A stretch of 64,000 nucleotides of DNA, from NCBI GenBank assembly GCA_036620675.1, contig JAZHEE010000003.1; one strand, 5' to 3'. Each line of letters starts with the position of its first letter. Position 1 is the stretch's first letter. The DNA is from Jejubacter sp036620675 (GTDB lineage Bacteria; Pseudomonadota; Gammaproteobacteria; Enterobacterales; Enterobacteriaceae). This document shows, one piece after another, positions 9,320-16,692 of this stretch. A program made the position numbers and the translations under genes. The notes below the pieces were generated by a model that worked only from the letters and a program-made list of their open reading frames with translations, made no database searches and was not told where the DNA came from.

Positions 9320-9734
9320 TTGGCATCTCTTTATATCTATTTTTATGCTCCTGAATTTCAGGGGCATCAAAAATAATTACTGCATCATTCCCTTCAGGTG
9401 ATACATACCAGCAGCCATTTTCTTTTTTATTATATGGATGTCTCTTATCTGTTTTTGATATAAAACCTTTTCTTATGTTAACACCTTCAGGCCATTCATT
9501 GATTTCTTCAATCATAAATGAAGTTTCATCTATGTGTGTATGCCTGAAAAGTTGAAATTCTTTTATCTCTACAAAAAAAGGCATTTTTATATATGACTGA
9601 TAAACATTACCATCTTCACATAATAAAAAGCATTCGATGCCGGACCAAGGAATCTTGTGAACCCACCTATCAAGGACTGGATTGCCACTCACATGTTCAG
9701 GCCAGTCATTACTCAATTTTATTAAAATTTTCAT
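9294..9734 (-). CDS. Hypothetical protein, 146 aa
   Basis: A soluble-looking protein rich in Trp, Pro and aromatic residues (DWPEHVSG, WVHKIPWSG, INEWPEGVN) with no signal peptide or membrane segment. It is convergent with the small gene before it and overlaps it by 26 bases. The start has an adequate purine-rich leader (GAGAGTATG). No family is recognised. The compact, tryptophan-rich look resembles some immunity proteins or phage-type small proteins, but this is only an impression. Confidence 0.5.
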   Translation of the reverse strand: MKILIKLSNDWPEHVSGNPVLDRWVHKIPWSGIECFLLCEDGNVYQSYIKMPFFVEIKEFQLFRHTHIDETSFMIEEINEWPEGVNIRKGFISKTDKRHPYNKKENGCWYVSPEGNDAVIIFDAPEIQEHKNRYKEMPIISCEVLK

Positions 9735-9798
9735 ACTCTCTCCTTTTTATTATTAATTAGCAAAACAAAATCCAATGTCAAATAAAAAGCTGAGAATA

Positions 9799-9839
9799 AA
9801 ACCATGCCTTTCGAAAAAAGACATGGTTTAAATTTTATT
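9799..9839 (-). terminator. Rho-independent terminator, minus strand
   Basis: AAACCATG (9799-9806) pairs with CATGGTTT (9832-9839), with a T-rich tail when read on the minus strand. It lies immediately after the stop of the minus-strand gene ending at 9840 and would close the lipoprotein operon. Confidence 0.6.
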
Positions 9840-10115
9840 TTACATCCTTCGCCTGAAAACAACATTATCAGAGAAAATTGCCTTACCTGCGACAAACCCA
9901 ACAGCCGCAATTATTGGTAGGCTGATAGTAGCTCCCGCCATACCTGTAGACATTCCGATCAGTATAGACAGGCCGAAGGTCAATAATATAACCACGAAAG
10001 CATACCAGCCGGGGAAGGTTCCATACAGAACCGTCGCCATGCAGCCGGTGCAGACATGGACGCCTCTCTGACTTTCTTTTAGGCAAAAAGGACACTGAAT
10101 AGTTTTGTTTTCCAT
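9840..10115 (-). CDS. Zinc-ribbon membrane protein, 91 aa
   Basis: The N-terminus holds two CxxC pairs (CPFC near residues 8-11 and CTGC near 22-25), a typical short zinc ribbon. Two hydrophobic stretches follow (about residues 37-55 and 58-78) that should span the inner membrane, with a basic RRRM end. It is the last gene of a three-gene minus-strand group with two lipoproteins, separated from the previous one by nine bases. The role is unknown. Similar small zinc-ribbon membrane proteins often occur on plasmids and islands. Confidence 0.65.
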   Translation of the reverse strand: MENKTIQCPFCLKESQRGVHVCTGCMATVLYGTFPGWYAFVVILLTFGLSILIGMSTGMAGATISLPIIAAVGFVAGKAIFSDNVVFRRRM

Positions 10116-10124
10116 GATAGCCCC

Positions 10125-10676
10125 TTAGATCGCTTTCCAGCCATTGCTGGTTTTAACAAGATTAATCATGCTCTCTTCAGGTTCATTCATACCCTTGACG
10201 CTGGAGAACGTTTTTTTGTCCACCCATGCAGGAACATCCGCCAACTTCCATGTATAAGACACGCGAACAATTTTCTGATTACCGTTTCCCGGTTCAGTCC
10301 ATTCCTTTATCTCAGCAACCGCACGATGACCAACACAGGCACCATCTTTACGATCCCAAAACTCAACCGCTTGGCCTTTGTCTGTTACTTCCAGAACATC
10401 GACACTACTGAAACCATTAGCTTGTTGAGAAACATCAAGCAGCCCCTGATTAGCCAGACCTTTCAATATTTCATCACTGGCACTATACCCCGCTGAACGG
10501 TAGCCATGGTTGACCCGGATGGGGAAGCCCTTATTGAACACAATATCATTATCCTGCAAGGAGTAGCACAGCTTTGAATGTGAAATCTTCGCATTGATAG
10601 CTTTCTCAAAATCACCTTTTTCACCGCAGCCTGATAAAAGAGCAGCAAGACCTGCCACGAGTAAAAATTTACGCAT
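10125..10676 (-). CDS. Predicted lipoprotein, 183 aa
   Basis: The start MRKFLLVAGLAALLSGCGEKGD is a signal peptide with a clear lipobox (LLSGC), so the mature protein should be lipid-anchored at Cys17. The following Gly/Glu does not favour inner-membrane retention. The rest has no domain I can name; conserved-looking parts are VNHGYRSAGY and a tryptophan-containing VSYTWKLADVPAWV near the C-terminus. It sits between another lipoprotein gene and a small membrane protein gene, probably in one operon. Such lipoproteins on mobilizable islands may act in surface exclusion or envelope stress, but no sequence feature decides this. Confidence 0.65.
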   Translation of the reverse strand: MRKFLLVAGLAALLSGCGEKGDFEKAINAKISHSKLCYSLQDNDIVFNKGFPIRVNHGYRSAGYSASDEILKGLANQGLLDVSQQANGFSSVDVLEVTDKGQAVEFWDRKDGACVGHRAVAEIKEWTEPGNGNQKIVRVSYTWKLADVPAWVDKKTFSSVKGMNEPEESMINLVKTSNGWKAI

Positions 10677-10691
10677 CGTGTAATCCCAGAG

Positions 10692-11258
10692 TTAATAGTT
10701 AATCGTACCGTTTTTCAGAACAACCAGACGAACTGGCATATCGGCATTGTTGACGGTAGCGAATCCACGGACTTCGAAATTGTTTACAGTTCCGGTGACG
10801 CTGACTTTCTGGCCTTTCTTGTAAGTAAGAACGGTATCATCAATACCAGAGTAGTAATCCAGCCAGACCATCCCGCCGCAGTAGCTGGTATCAGAGGTTT
10901 TAAAGAGCAGATAATAGTTAGGGGCTGATTTCGGCATTCCCGTCATCATGTCGCTGGCACTTCTGCCCTTCGTAACTTCAAGAACAGTTGCGTTGCTGAT
11001 AGAGATCCTTTTGCCAGTCCATTTCTTTTCTGCTGCCATTGCATTTTCTTCATAGTCTTTGCAAACAGCACCAAGGCCAGATACAGATGATACCGGGCCA
11101 AGGCTTTGAGTGGTGGCTGTTCCCCCCAGCGCTTTACCTACTGAAGACAACGACGAGCTGATTGCTCCATTAATTGTATTCACGCCGTCGTTGAGCTGCT
11201 GGCATCCTGTTAGTGCGGCAGCAGACAGTACCAGTGGCATCACTATCCGTAATTTCAT
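10692..11258 (-). CDS. Predicted lipoprotein with OB-fold-like domain, 188 aa
   Basis: The signal peptide ends in a lipobox (AALTGC). The C-terminal ~100 residues look like a tRNA_anti/OB-fold domain of the kind found in secreted proteins (GKRISISNATVLEV, then YKKGQKVSVTGTVNNF). I use the ATG at 11258, which has GGGGATAG just upstream, rather than the in-frame TTG at 11270. It is the first gene of the three-gene envelope operon. The upstream region carries repeated ATCGATCGAT palindromes that may regulate it. Confidence 0.65.
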   Translation of the reverse strand: MKLRIVMPLVLSAAALTGCQQLNDGVNTINGAISSSLSSVGKALGGTATTQSLGPVSSVSGLGAVCKDYEENAMAAEKKWTGKRISISNATVLEVTKGRSASDMMTGMPKSAPNYYLLFKTSDTSYCGGMVWLDYYSGIDDTVLTYKKGQKVSVTGTVNNFEVRGFATVNNADMPVRLVVLKNGTINY

Positions 11259-11388
11259 ATCTATCCCCAATGTGTTGAAACTTTATGTCAAAGACAGCCC
11301 TACCCATAGGTTGGTCTCTCTGGGCTGAAAAAAAGCATTAATCAATTGATAGGATTCAATTTATTTTTCTGTTCGTCATATCGTTTGT

Positions 11389-11537
11389 ATCGATCGAATT
11401 CAAATCATTTGATAGCCTTAGACTATCATATATACGCAATCGATCGATATAAACAATTAAAACACCGATCAATTGACACTCATTCAATAGCTTCAACCTA
11501 TCAAAAGCAATTTATTGATCTTTTATATCGATCGATA
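11389..11537. repeat. Three ATCGATCGA(T) palindromes in a 250-bp AT-rich intergenic region
   Basis: The palindrome occurs at 11389-11397 (9 of 10 bases), 11439-11448 and, extended to TATCGATCGATA, at 11526-11537. Further dyads (TCAATTGA-like at about 11342 and 11468) lie between them. The region is upstream of the lipoprotein operon (start 11258) and contains no convincing gene. Repeated dyads are the usual look of operator sites. An alternative is a site cluster for the element's own methylase or replication protein. From 11607 to 11763 I see nothing notable. Confidence 0.45.
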
Positions 11538-11763
11538 AGTGGTGTAATGTGCACGAAGAGCCATGTCAGTAGCTGTTTGCACATGGATGGAGATAGAAAG
11601 GTATAGGTCAGAACAGGTAATACCCTGTCGACCATTACGCAGACAGGGATTGTTAGATCTCAGGTAACGTAGCTATCTTCCGATATGGTGTTGCAAAAAC
11701 CTGTATGCAACGCATGTTTTAATATGCTGTTTCATATGGAATGGTTGCTACCATTCAGATTTT

Positions 11764-12096
11764 TCAATCATCTTCCAAAGCACTCACACCGCTTGCCGGG
11801 AAATTGGTTTTCATATTATTCGATATCTTCGGAACTAAGGACTCTATTGTTTCTTCGCTAACTTGGCTCAGTTCAGAAATCAATCTTCTATATGTATTAA
11901 TCATTCGTTCCTGATCACACTCATGTGCTGATTCTGATAAGAAGAAATAGTCATAATCTTTGACATGAATATTATCACCATTTTGCAAAGTGAGTTTTAT
12001 TACTTGTTCATTCTCTTCAACATCTTTAACAATACAAGTCATAAATGGTATTTTTTTATTTGTATGAAAGAGCGTAATAATCTTAATGTTGTTCAT
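11764..12096 (-). CDS. Hypothetical protein, 110 aa
   Basis: A small acidic protein that opens with a beta-rich segment (IKIITLFHTNKKIPFMTCIVKDV) and ends in a helical, disordered tail. There is no signal peptide or membrane span. The start is preceded by a GGAAAATAAAG leader. No family is recognised. It stands alone between the ATCGATCGAT region and the hairpin region and may be an accessory plasmid-type protein. Confidence 0.5.
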   Translation of the reverse strand: MNNIKIITLFHTNKKIPFMTCIVKDVEENEQVIKLTLQNGDNIHVKDYDYFFLSESAHECDQERMINTYRRLISELSQVSEETIESLVPKISNNMKTNFPASGVSALEDD

Positions 12097-12216
12097 TCTT
12101 TATTTTCCTTCTTTTTTATTATTTAATACCATATCGAATCGGTAAAAATCAAATTTAACTCATTTAATAAATGTTTTACCTGTTTTTTCTTATTCTTTTG
12201 AAAAGATATATCTCTT

Positions 12217-12538
12217 ATGAGCTAAAGCTCATGTGCTGACGCACGGCTACGCCCTAACTCTGTAAAATATATTTAACGATTTAACAATGGTCCTTGCTAT
12301 GTTTTAGGGTAAAGCCAAAAGGATCAACATCTATTCTTTTATTCATGATTAAATATTTTCGATCCTATATTTCATAACAGCATTAGCACTAAAAGATATA
12401 GTATTTGCTCTTAAACGCATAGGAAAACTATATTCATAGAAGCAGCACTTAGTGATTGCTCAAGACAATCACACTGCTGAAACAGGGTTCATCCCTGTTA
12501 ATGATGGATTTATCCATAAAGAATTGCGGCGTAGCCGC
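12217..12538. repeat. Third cluster of tight hairpins
   Basis: The cluster holds ATGAGCT-AA-AGCTCAT (12217-12232), GTGC-TGAC-GCAC (12233-12244), ACAGGG-TTCAT-CCCTGT (12482-12498 with flank), ATGGAT-TT-ATCCAT (12504-12517) and GCGGC-GTA-GCCGC (12526-12538). Loops are very small, as in the clusters at 2497-2642 and 7076-7412. No believable gene crosses the stretch from 12100 to 12740. Confidence 0.6.
12441..12478. repeat. Nested-hairpin repeat, copy B
   Basis: Outer stem AGCAG/CTGCT and inner stem TGATTG/CAATCA with a 7-base loop. It is followed, as at copy A, by a second hairpin ending in CCTGTTAATGAT. Confidence 0.65.
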
Positions 12539-12580
12539 TATAACGTAGAGGAAAAACAATTGTATATTTACTAAAAAATC

Positions 12581-12618
12581 AGCAGCGCTTCGTGATTGTA
12601 TAAAACAATCACTTGCTG
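12581..12618. repeat. Nested-hairpin repeat, copy C
   Basis: Outer stem CAGC/GCTG and inner stem TGATTG/CAATCA around a 7-base loop. It lies 140 bp from copy B in the same orientation. Confidence 0.65.
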
Positions 12619-12756
12619 TCCATAACATCAAGTAAAAACAAAGTAGAAAAATAGACGGTGCCATTTAACCGGCACACTCCCCGTTAAGGTTATTAAACAT
12701 ATTATAGTATTAAGGAGGTGTAACCTATTATATTTAAAAGAGATTTCACGGAAAAA

Positions 12757-12840
12757 GTTTCCTATACGGAAATTTAAGTTTCTTCTGTGGAAACCGAAGT
12801 TTCCTGTACGGAAACCAAAATTTCTTCTGTGGAAACTTTT
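12757..12840. repeat. Four 21-bp palindromic iterons upstream of the RepL-like gene
   Basis: Dyads of the form TTTC-N7-GGAAA start at 12757, 12778, 12799 and 12820, exactly 21 bp apart. Units 1 and 3 share GTTTCCTRTACGGAAA, and units 2 and 4 share TTTCTTCTGTGGAAAC, giving a 42-bp higher-order repeat. A degenerate fifth half-site lies at 12742-12754. Exact two-turn spacing in front of a replication-type DNA-binding protein is typical of iterons or an autoregulatory operator. Confidence 0.75.
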
Positions 12841-12977
12841 TTATAGTTAAAACACCCGGAAAGAAGTGAACGCTATTTCGCAAAAGTGTATTATTTTTCC
12901 TTTTTTCACATTTATTTTTGACAAAAGTACATCCTGCATTATATAGAATAAACATAAAAACAATAAAAGGATAACCG

Positions 12978-13679
12978 ATGAGCATTGATTACAATAAAAT
13001 AATGACCTCCAGCAGTGAAGAGGTGGAAGAATATATAAGCAGAAATCATTTCACGGACAAACAAAAACTGGAGATTTACAGTTTTTATAACAGAAACAGA
13101 AAAGATAAAATAACCGTAAATGTAAGAAAAGAACGAAGTTCCGATATTCGACCGGGAATAGCCTATGTTCATGCTTTTCTTGATAATCTGGAAAAGCTCG
13201 GAAAAAATATGTCTGGTGCAGAATACACAATAATGATCCGCTTATGTAAACTCATGCAGCATGGAAACCTCATTGCCAGTATATCTCAGTCGGCACTCGC
13301 AGAAGAGCTTAATATGAGCAAATCTAACGTGTGTAAATGCTGGAACAAGCTAATAAATAAAGGCATTCTGGTCAAAGAAGGGAAGCATACAATGATAAAC
13401 GCAAATCTCTTTCTGAAAGGCCAGTACAGAACATTAAATGCCATAAGGAAAGAATATGTTAAGAAGTCGCTGAGAACGACCAGTGAAGGCATAGAAAACG
13501 TATTCGTCACCGTTTATAAAGATACGGTACTTACAAACAACGCAGAAAAGACCATCGATAAAGAAAATGATAAACCTTTACTTTCTACTCCCGACGAAGA
13601 TATTGACTGGGACTCTGTTTCAGAAGATGACATTTTTGTTGATTATCCTGAAGATATTGATCAAGAAGAAAGAATATAG
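12978..13679 (+). CDS. RepL-like replication/maintenance protein with winged HTH
   Basis: In this 233-residue protein the central part (about residues 65-150) reads as a winged helix like that of the RepL plasmid replication family: a GNLIASISQSALAEELNMSK segment, then SNVCKCWNKLINKGILVKEG and a wing with MINANLFLKGQY. The N-terminus is helical and charged. The C-terminal ~35 residues are very acidic (DEDIDWDSVSEDD). RepL proteins start replication on small plasmids, best known in Firmicutes, so this one may let the excised element replicate or may control copy number. The iterons 140 bp upstream support an origin-binding role. It could instead be a plain regulator of the following genes. Confidence 0.62.
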   Translation: MSIDYNKIMTSSSEEVEEYISRNHFTDKQKLEIYSFYNRNRKDKITVNVRKERSSDIRPGIAYVHAFLDNLEKLGKNMSGAEYTIMIRLCKLMQHGNLIASISQSALAEELNMSKSNVCKCWNKLINKGILVKEGKHTMINANLFLKGQYRTLNAIRKEYVKKSLRTTSEGIENVFVTVYKDTVLTNNAEKTIDKENDKPLLSTPDEDIDWDSVSEDDIFVDYPEDIDQEERI

Positions 13680-13719
13680 ATTTCATCTGAATATTATCAT
13701 TCTTATTTCTCGGTTATAT

Positions 13720-13748
13720 TTGACACTTACACTATATCTCGTAACATA
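13720..13748 (+). promoter_or_regulatory. Sigma-70-like promoter for the 13781 gene
   Basis: A perfect TTGACA at 13720-13725 is followed 16-17 bases later by TAACAT/AACATA. This sits about 30 bases before a start codon that has an ACGAGG ribosome-binding site. Confidence 0.45.
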
Positions 13749-13780
13749 AATATATCCACTATTTTATTTACGAGGTATGT

Positions 13781-14248
13781 ATGAGGAATATAAAATTAGA
13801 TAATGACGATTTAATTCAGTATCTGAACACCATCAAAGCATTGAAACAATATCCAACGATGTCTGAATACAGAGATGAAGATCGCAGATTAAGAACCAAT
13901 GGCTCATCCTTAATTGAAGCAAAGAAATTTAAATCGGCTCACACTGTTCTCCTTAGATTAGACCGAAAGAAAAAATCGCTGCTCGATAAATTTATTGAAG
14001 AACTTAATCCTATTAGCCATGCTTCGGCTCTTGCATCCAAGAGCCTTGAGAAGGTTCAGGAATCCATACTCTACAGAAAAACTCTATTGGAAAAAACACC
14101 TGATGAACTCTTCGCTCTCGTCATAAAACAGCGTACAGAAGCTGCTCTTGAGTTCCAACGTTCTGTTGAACAGAGTCTTGAGCAACTCTCTAACATTTCG
14201 TCAGAGTTCGAACCATCAAGTCAACTACGACGAAAAATGGCCCTATAA
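13781..14248 (+). CDS. Hypothetical helical protein, 155 aa
   Basis: A charged, almost wholly helical protein with coiled-coil character. It has DNDDLIQYLNTIKALKQYPT at the start, a basic LRLDRKKKSLLDKFIEEL stretch in the middle and a Glu/Gln-rich C-terminal helix. There is a good ribosome-binding site and a likely promoter. It follows the RepL-like gene by 100 bases, so it may be a plasmid-type accessory or DNA-condensing protein, but no family is recognised. The 150 bases after it hold no gene I accept. Confidence 0.55.
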   Translation: MRNIKLDNDDLIQYLNTIKALKQYPTMSEYRDEDRRLRTNGSSLIEAKKFKSAHTVLLRLDRKKKSLLDKFIEELNPISHASALASKSLEKVQESILYRKTLLEKTPDELFALVIKQRTEAALEFQRSVEQSLEQLSNISSEFEPSSQLRRKMAL

Positions 14249-14402
14249 ATCGGTCCTCCGCTTTTCGTTTGAAATGGTTCTAATAGATTGCTCTAATGCT
14301 AATATTTACTATATTATTAATATGTTGGTGTGTTTTAAATCTATCAGCAGACAATACTGCACCCCCTTTCAATCTCCCATTTTAAACACAGGATGACATA
14401 GT

Positions 14403-14807
14403 ATGAGTGAAGCATTAAAGGTATTGAACAATATTCGTACACTTCGCGCACAGGCTCGAGAAACTGATCTGGAAACGCTGGAAGAGATGCTGGAAAAACT
14501 CTCTGTTATCGTTGATGAGCGCCGTGAGGAAGAACAAGCAATACTCAAGGAACAAGAACAACGTCAGGCTAAGCTTGAAGCCTTCCGCCAGAAACTGTTA
14601 GAAGATGGTATTGATCCTGTGGAACTACTTTCAGTGGTTGGCTCAACTAAGCCTAAAACCAAATCGACACGAACTCCACGCCCTGCCAAATACAAATATA
14701 CAGATGATAATGGCAATGAGCAGACTTGGACTGGTCAGGGCCGTACTCCTAAAGCAATTGCTACTGCTATTGAAGCAGGTAAAACACTGGAAGACTTTGC
14801 CATCTGA
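14403..14807 (+). CDS. H-NS/StpA-family nucleoid protein
   Basis: This 134-residue protein has the H-NS layout: an N-terminal coiled-coil oligomerization region (LNNIRTLRAQARETDLETLE and the following Glu-rich helix), a linker rich in Lys/Thr/Pro (TKPKTKSTRTPRPAK), and a C-terminal DNA-binding domain with the YTDDNGNEQTWTGQGRTPKA signature whose QGR loop enters the AT-rich minor groove. Residues match H-NS in kind but differ enough to be an element-encoded paralogue rather than the housekeeping copy. Such proteins silence AT-rich foreign DNA and reduce the fitness cost of the island. Confidence 0.92.
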   Translation: MSEALKVLNNIRTLRAQARETDLETLEEMLEKLSVIVDERREEEQAILKEQEQRQAKLEAFRQKLLEDGIDPVELLSVVGSTKPKTKSTRTPRPAKYKYTDDNGNEQTWTGQGRTPKAIATAIEAGKTLEDFAI

Positions 14808-14818
14808 TAACTCTTAGG

Positions 14819-14843
14819 CCGTCAATATTTTTTGGCGGTTTTA
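14819..14843 (+). terminator. Terminator after the H-NS-like gene
   Basis: CCGTCAA pairs with TTGGCGG (one G-T wobble) and is followed by a TTTT run, 11 bases after the stop codon. From 14844 to 15069 I see no further feature. Confidence 0.6.
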
Positions 14844-15069
14844 AATTCATGCAACTTGAATACTGTATTCAATGCTTCCATATTAAGCCCATTGCTCAGC
14901 AAGTATCATAGACTGAATCAGCATTTACTTTTTCAATCCGGTAAAATAAAGAATGAACGGATCGAATAATTTCATTGAAGTTACCGAGTTGTCAGGCCAT
15001 GTAATACTGGAATCCATTCCGGCATTACATTTCAAATATACTCATATATCCCTCTAAAAAAACCAGATA

Positions 15070-15450
15070 TTATCTCTTTATGTCCATATCCCAGTCCAAC
15101 ACACTATAGTCATCAAAAGATCGTCCTGACTCTATATTTCTTGTCAACATATCCTTGATATATAAATCATGAAAAAACATCACCCTCTTTAATAGCTCTG
15201 TTATATTTATATATTCATATTTTTCCTTTCCTGTACCAAAAGCAGCCTTGTAATACTCAAACTCAGTTAATACTTCCTTCATGTGGATTCGTAGTGCAAA
15301 CTCAACAACATCTTCATCATTTACATAAATCATTGCATCATCTTTGTTTACGCTTGCCATGCTGTATATCCTGTCCACATACAACATTAGCGTTGCTGAA
15401 ATGGCGAATATCATTGTTTCATCTTTTTTACTCAGATTATCTTTCTTCAT
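15070..15450 (-). CDS. Array gene 5, hypothetical helical protein, 126 aa
   Basis: Last member of a five-gene minus-strand row of small proteins. It keeps the shared pattern of the row: an opening helix (KKDETMIFAISATLMLYVDR), an acidic turn with NDEDVVEFALRIHMKEVL, then an aromatic-rich helix (ELLKRVMFFHDLYI). It is separated from array gene 4 by a 105-bp palindromic element. No signal peptide or membrane span is visible. The family is unknown to me. Confidence 0.6.
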   Translation of the reverse strand: MKKDNLSKKDETMIFAISATLMLYVDRIYSMASVNKDDAMIYVNDEDVVEFALRIHMKEVLTEFEYYKAAFGTGKEKYEYINITELLKRVMFFHDLYIKDMLTRNIESGRSFDDYSVLDWDMDIKR

Positions 15451-15481
15451 CTATATCCTCTTTTTTTCGATTTTTTGTATT

Positions 15482-15586
15482 TATACTCAATAAACTTCAA
15501 GTTGCATGTTCGAGCAACAGTGCAACCCAAGCTTTATGGGCATGAAGCGACACGGGCAACATGCAACTTCAAGTATCGCGAGTATA
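15482..15586. mobile_element. MITE-like palindromic element, 105 bp
   Basis: The ends are inverted repeats of about 29 bp: 15482-15510 (TATACTC then ACTTCAAGTTGCATGTT) and 15558-15586 (reverse complement TATACTC then ACTTGAAGTTGCATGTT). They differ at a few positions around a 47-bp centre. The TATACTC...CTTCAAGTTGCA ends remind me of long palindromic intergenic repeats seen in Yersinia, Serratia and Pectobacterium. It lies between array genes 4 and 5. Confidence 0.6.
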
Positions 15587-15604
15587 ATAAAAAAACAGTT
15601 AGTA

Positions 15605-15895
15605 TTAACAAAACACCCAAGCATTACGTACAAGCCGTTCTGCTACTTCTTCGTAGTTAACCTCTTCAATATTCCCATGATTGCCTTCCTGCGTGGTAAA
15701 CTTGTCAAAGTTATGACAAACATGATTAATCGTGAGCCGTATAAATGCGCTCATAAAATCAGCGTCATCAACAAGGTGCGAAATGCTGTCACTACACATA
15801 TCCTGCATTGTTTTCCAGCTTGCTTCGAAAGAACGCTTTGCCAGATCATAGAACAGCTCAGTAGATGTATTTTTAATTTCAATATTTTTAGACAT
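15605..15895 (-). CDS. Array gene 4, hypothetical helical protein, 96 aa
   Basis: A small protein of the row pattern: STELFYDLAKRSFEASWKTM, then DDADFMSAFIRLTINHVCHNF, then NYEEVAERLVRNAW. It aligns without large gaps to array genes 1 and 3, which supports common descent by duplication. No known domain is recognised. Its upstream spacer holds a hairpin (15941-15958). Confidence 0.6.
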   Translation of the reverse strand: MSKNIEIKNTSTELFYDLAKRSFEASWKTMQDMCSDSISHLVDDADFMSAFIRLTINHVCHNFDKFTTQEGNHGNIEEVNYEEVAERLVRNAWVFC

Positions 15896-15940
15896 AATGA
15901 TTCCTCATTTTAAAATGATATTTATTGGTTTATTATTTCC

Positions 15941-15958
15941 AGCCCCATATGTGGGGCT
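15941..15958. repeat. Hairpin AGCCCCA-TATG-TGGGGCT
   Basis: A perfect 7-bp stem with a TATG loop lies between array genes 3 and 4. It closely resembles the CCCCATATATGGGG palindrome at 2607-2620. It may terminate or process the array transcript. Confidence 0.55.
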
Positions 15959-15989
15959 AAACAGGACTATATTTTTGAAACTTATATGC

Positions 15990-16277
15990 TCATCTTCTTT
16001 TATGATTAACGCGCAGTGTTATCAATACCACCTCCTTATCAACCATTTTTACTGAATGCCCTTGCTCATAATACTCAGCTCTGGCTGCTTTTTTAAAAGT
16101 AGCACTTGCATTTTTAATGCACTCTTTATAAATACCTTCCATGAAGGCATCATCTGCCATTAACATCTCTGCTTCATTAGGCCGTGTTTCCTTCAGCGTA
16201 TTTATTCTCATTTCATAAAATAACTCAGCAAGGTGCAGGAATACTTTTCTTGATTCTTTTATCAGTTTTTCACTCAT
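15990..16277 (-). CDS. Array gene 3, hypothetical helical protein, 95 aa
   Basis: The row pattern is again visible: SRKVFLHLAELFYEMRINTL, then ADDAFMEGIYKECIKNASAT, then VDKEVVLITLRVNH. The protein is basic at both ends and has no export signal. It lies 16 bases after array gene 2 and probably shares its transcript. The DDAF.E motif parallels DDADF in gene 4 and RLYIEDV in gene 1. Confidence 0.6.
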   Translation of the reverse strand: MSEKLIKESRKVFLHLAELFYEMRINTLKETRPNEAEMLMADDAFMEGIYKECIKNASATFKKAARAEYYEQGHSVKMVDKEVVLITLRVNHKRR

Positions 16278-16293
16278 CTCATCACCTCTTATT

Positions 16294-16680
16294 TTACATC
16301 ACAGACTGTTTATTTGCGCTGATTTCTACTTTTTTGTAATAACGAACATAATCATCACCATTAAAGCATTTAATCAAAAACTCATGATAGCTACTTAGTA
16401 TAGTTTTAACCTCTGGGACTGATATGTATTTAATCTTTATCTCTTCAGAACTTTCAAGCCATTCATGTAGCTTGAGATTAATAACATCCATTATGAATAT
16501 CTCCCTGTAAAACCCATCCATCAATTTCTTCAGAAATACATCTTCACTTAGATTAAAGTATAAGTAATGTATTAACTCGTTATAGGTATTTATAACATCA
16601 GTAGTAAAGTTTGCTGTCTCAGGATTACTCGCGGTTATTTTTACTGGTATTTCATTCCAATCTAAACTTTTTTCGTCCAT
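16294..16680 (-). CDS. Array gene 2, hypothetical helical protein, 128 aa
   Basis: This member is longer by an insertion in the middle. It shows the shared plan VKITASNPETANFTTDVINT, then YREIFIMDVINLKLHEWL, then VPEVKTILSSYHEFLIKCF. The ATG at 16680 is chosen because AGGAG lies six bases upstream; an in-frame ATG at 16686 abuts that site. It follows array gene 1 by about 12 bases. Function unknown. Confidence 0.6.
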   Translation of the reverse strand: MDEKSLDWNEIPVKITASNPETANFTTDVINTYNELIHYLYFNLSEDVFLKKLMDGFYREIFIMDVINLKLHEWLESSEEIKIKYISVPEVKTILSSYHEFLIKCFNGDDYVRYYKKVEISANKQSVM

Positions 16681-16692
16681 ATTCATCTCCTA

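Noticed and set aside
11346..11606. Plus-strand ORF of 86 codons
   Set aside because: It reads through the ATCGATCGAT dyads in an AT-rich spacer; no ribosome site and no recognisable protein character.
12449..12664. Minus-strand ORF of 71 codons with hydrophobic stretches
   Set aside because: It covers nested hairpins B and C entirely, and its composition follows AT-rich repeats.
12757..12840. Possible CRISPR array
   Set aside because: The 21-bp units are contiguous palindromes with no unique spacers and no cas genes.
12746..12985. Minus-strand ORF with repeated FPQKK/FPYRK motifs
   Set aside because: The repeats arise from reading the 21-bp palindromic iterons; no ribosome site or family supports a protein.
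14148..14396. Plus-strand ORF of 82 codons after the 13781 gene
   Set aside because: It mostly overlaps that gene in another frame and has no start signal.
15475..15913. Plus-strand ORFs around the MITE and opposite array gene 4
   Set aside because: They are antisense to a better-supported gene and read across the palindromic element.
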